From Oscillospiraceae bacterium (GTDB lineage Bacteria > Bacillota > Clostridia > Oscillospirales > Oscillospiraceae), in the NCBI GenBank assembly GCA_031261245.1, contig JAISKU010000082.1, forward strand, positions 1 to 7,180: DNA of 7,180 bases, given 5' to 3'. A program made the translations under genes and the position numbers. The notes under the pieces were generated by a model. The model was given only the letters and a program-made list of their open reading frames with translations, was not told the DNA's origin and did no database searches. Of this stretch, positions 5,822-7,180 are shown in pieces. Numbering within the stretch: position 1 is the first letter of the stretch; the number at the start of each line of letters is the position of its first letter.

Positions 5822-7180
5822 CTAACTGTTCTCGCTCACGTAAAGCGACACGCGGCTTTGAATCATGTTCGCCACGTCGAGCGCGGTCTTGCGCCCGGAG
5901 AAGAACTCCGCCGCCTCCTCAAGGATTATGTTCGACACCTCCGTGTCCTCGGAGTAGAACCGCTTCGCCGAGGCGATAAGCCGATCCACGGCGTCCACCT
6001 CCGCTTGTGTCAGCGCGAAGCCCGCCTCATACTCGCCCTTCGTCATCGTCCCGTCCGGGCCGTAGCCGAGCTGGTCGTCGCCGTTGCTGTAATCCGGCTC
6101 CGGCACGGGCGCGGGCACGGCCACAACGCTTGAGGTGGAGGCGTACTTGACGAGTCTGTCCCGCAAGATGCCGCCGTCATAATCCTCCGGGATGTACCCC
6201 GGGCGCTCACGCAGCGGCGTGAGCTCATACTCGCGCACCTTGTCCATGTACGCCTTGCTGATGCTGAACCCGCCGTAGAAGTACCCGCTGCTCTGCAGGA
6301 AATTCGGCTCCGTCTGCACGAGGCCCGCGAGGAAGTCGAAGCACACCTGCTTGTTGGAGCTGCGCGCGGATATCCCGAAATCCATGCCGTTCGCGATGAG
6401 CGAGGAGCCGTTCCCGCTCTCCGTCGGGAAGCCCACGAACGTCACCTCCGCCCCGAACTGCTCCGAGAAGTCGCGTATCGCCCTGTATCCGCCGACATAC
6501 GCCTGCTGCAATATCGCCTTGTCCTGCTTATACGCGTTCTGCATGTCCATGTAGGAGGATTCGTCCACATAAATCTTGTCCCAGTCTATCTCCTCCGGGA
6601 ACGTCTTTACGAATTCCAGCAGCTTCGCGAAATTCTCCCCGAAGTCGCACTTTCCCGCGTCCCAGTCGATGAACTGATCCATCGCCTGCTGATAGCAGAG
6701 GTTCAAAATGTCCGTGCGCGTCATCATCGAGAACGACTGCGTCCCCGCGGGAAGCGAGCGCAGAATCCCGTTCAGGTCGTCGAGCGTCCAGCCCGTCCTG
6801 TCGCCGACTATCGACTTCTTCGCCGCCACCGTCTGGACGTAGAACGACGGCAAAAAGCTGTAGAGCTTGCCGTTCGTCTCGCCGGCGGCGAGTATTTCGG
6901 GCAGATAATCCTCGCGGCTCGCCGTCTCCGACGCGTCGATCAGCGCGTAGATGTCCGTCAGAATCCCCTTGTTTATGAAATTGCGCACGTTCAGCCCGTT
7001 TAGCGAGATGATGTCCGGAATCTTGCCCGTTATTATGTCGGCGTTCAGCCTGTCGTTCGCCCCCGTCCAGCCGTTCGCCTCCGTGTTGTACTCGCTGTAG
7101 TCCGTGACCTGTATTCTGAAGTCGCCGTTCGTCTTGTTGAACTTGAGTATCGCGCGCCGCACGTCGTAATCTATGTACAC
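5822..7180 (-). CDS. Extracellular solute-binding protein, family 1 type (5' partial, ABC importer component)
   Basis: 452 residues are visible. The first codon at the window edge is GTG (Val) and is almost certainly internal, so no signal peptide or lipobox can be seen. Family features are AILKFNKTNGDFRIQVTDYS (10-29), then ANDRLNADIITGKIPDIISL (41-60), a stretch typical of substrate-binding lipoproteins of carbohydrate ABC importers. Further on are GKLYSFLPSF (104-113), GWTLDDLN (130-137), the MDQFIDW segment (167-173), VTFVGFPTESGNGSS (246-260) and the closing helix region EEAAEFFSGRKTALDVANMI (421-440). A Pro/Asp/Gly-rich insert (about 354-380, VPAPVPEPDY) lies before the C-terminal helices. 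The protein would sit outside the membrane and deliver a sugar or oligosaccharide to permeases that are not in this window. Relatives in gut clostridia are often much longer, with an extra N-terminal half, so the missing part may be large; this is from memory of the family, not visible here. The gene ends in a strong terminator. Confidence 0.9.
   Translation of the reverse strand: MYIDYDVRRAILKFNKTNGDFRIQVTDYSEYNTEANGWTGANDRLNADIITGKIPDIISLNGLNVRNFINKGILTDIYALIDASETASREDYLPEILAAGETNGKLYSFLPSFYVQTVAAKKSIVGDRTGWTLDDLNGILRSLPAGTQSFSMMTRTDILNLCYQQAMDQFIDWDAGKCDFGENFAKLLEFVKTFPEEIDWDKIYVDESSYMDMQNAYKQDKAILQQAYVGGYRAIRDFSEQFGAEVTFVGFPTESGNGSSLIANGMDFGISARSSNKQVCFDFLAGLVQTEPNFLQSSGYFYGGFSISKAYMDKVREYELTPLRERPGYIPEDYDGGILRDRLVKYASTSSVVAVPAPVPEPDYSNGDDQLGYGPDGTMTKGEYEAGFALTQAEVDAVDRLIASAKRFYSEDTEVSNIILEEAAEFFSGRKTALDVANMIQSRVSLYVSENS

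Noticed and set aside
1..7180. CRISPR array, tRNA/rRNA, insertion sequence or attachment site
   Set aside because: No regularly spaced direct repeats, cloverleaf-like sequence, transposase motif or paired terminal inverted repeats were seen on either strand.

Overview
The window reads as chromosomal DNA of a GC-rich anaerobic Gram-positive bacterium, most likely an uncultured member of the Clostridia (Oscillospiraceae-like). This is inferred from the gene families: a family-1 sugar-type solute-binding protein of the kind abundant in gut clostridia, a VanZ-family membrane protein, and a clostridial-style hybrid histidine kinase. The promoters are sigma-A/sigma-70-like with 17-nt spacers, and GC-rich codons are preferred (gac, cgc, ctc, gcg). 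No rRNA, tRNA, CRISPR array, insertion sequence, integrase or other mobile-element signature was seen.

Layout. The left third (3-2684, +) is the 3' part of a large right-handed parallel beta-helix protein whose true start lies left of the window. It ends on a strong hairpin (2687-2720) that can terminate transcription in both directions. Next comes a small VOC/glyoxalase-fold protein on the minus strand (2733-3092), divergently arranged with a VanZ-like membrane protein on the plus strand (3256-3789). The gap between those two starts (3093-3255) holds two back-to-back promoters. The VanZ-like gene converges on a hybrid sensor histidine kinase (3871-5631, -), which has its own strong promoter and a structured leader. 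Upstream of the kinase on the same strand is the 3' part of an extracellular solute-binding protein gene (5822 to the right edge, -), closed by a textbook intrinsic terminator (5777-5816).

How the genes relate. Each complete gene has its own promoter, terminator or both, so the window looks like a row of independently expressed units rather than one operon or a multi-gene system. A loose theme is possible: the beta-helix protein resembles carbohydrate-active or surface polysaccharide-binding proteins, and the solute-binding protein resembles oligosaccharide importers. The two are separated by unrelated genes, so a joint pathway is only a guess. I found no convincing evidence of a new multi-gene system. 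The points most worth a second look are the structured leader with a tiny upstream ORF ahead of the kinase, the unassigned C-terminal domain of the beta-helix protein, the degenerate metal site of the VOC protein, and the AT-rich patch inside the beta-helix gene.
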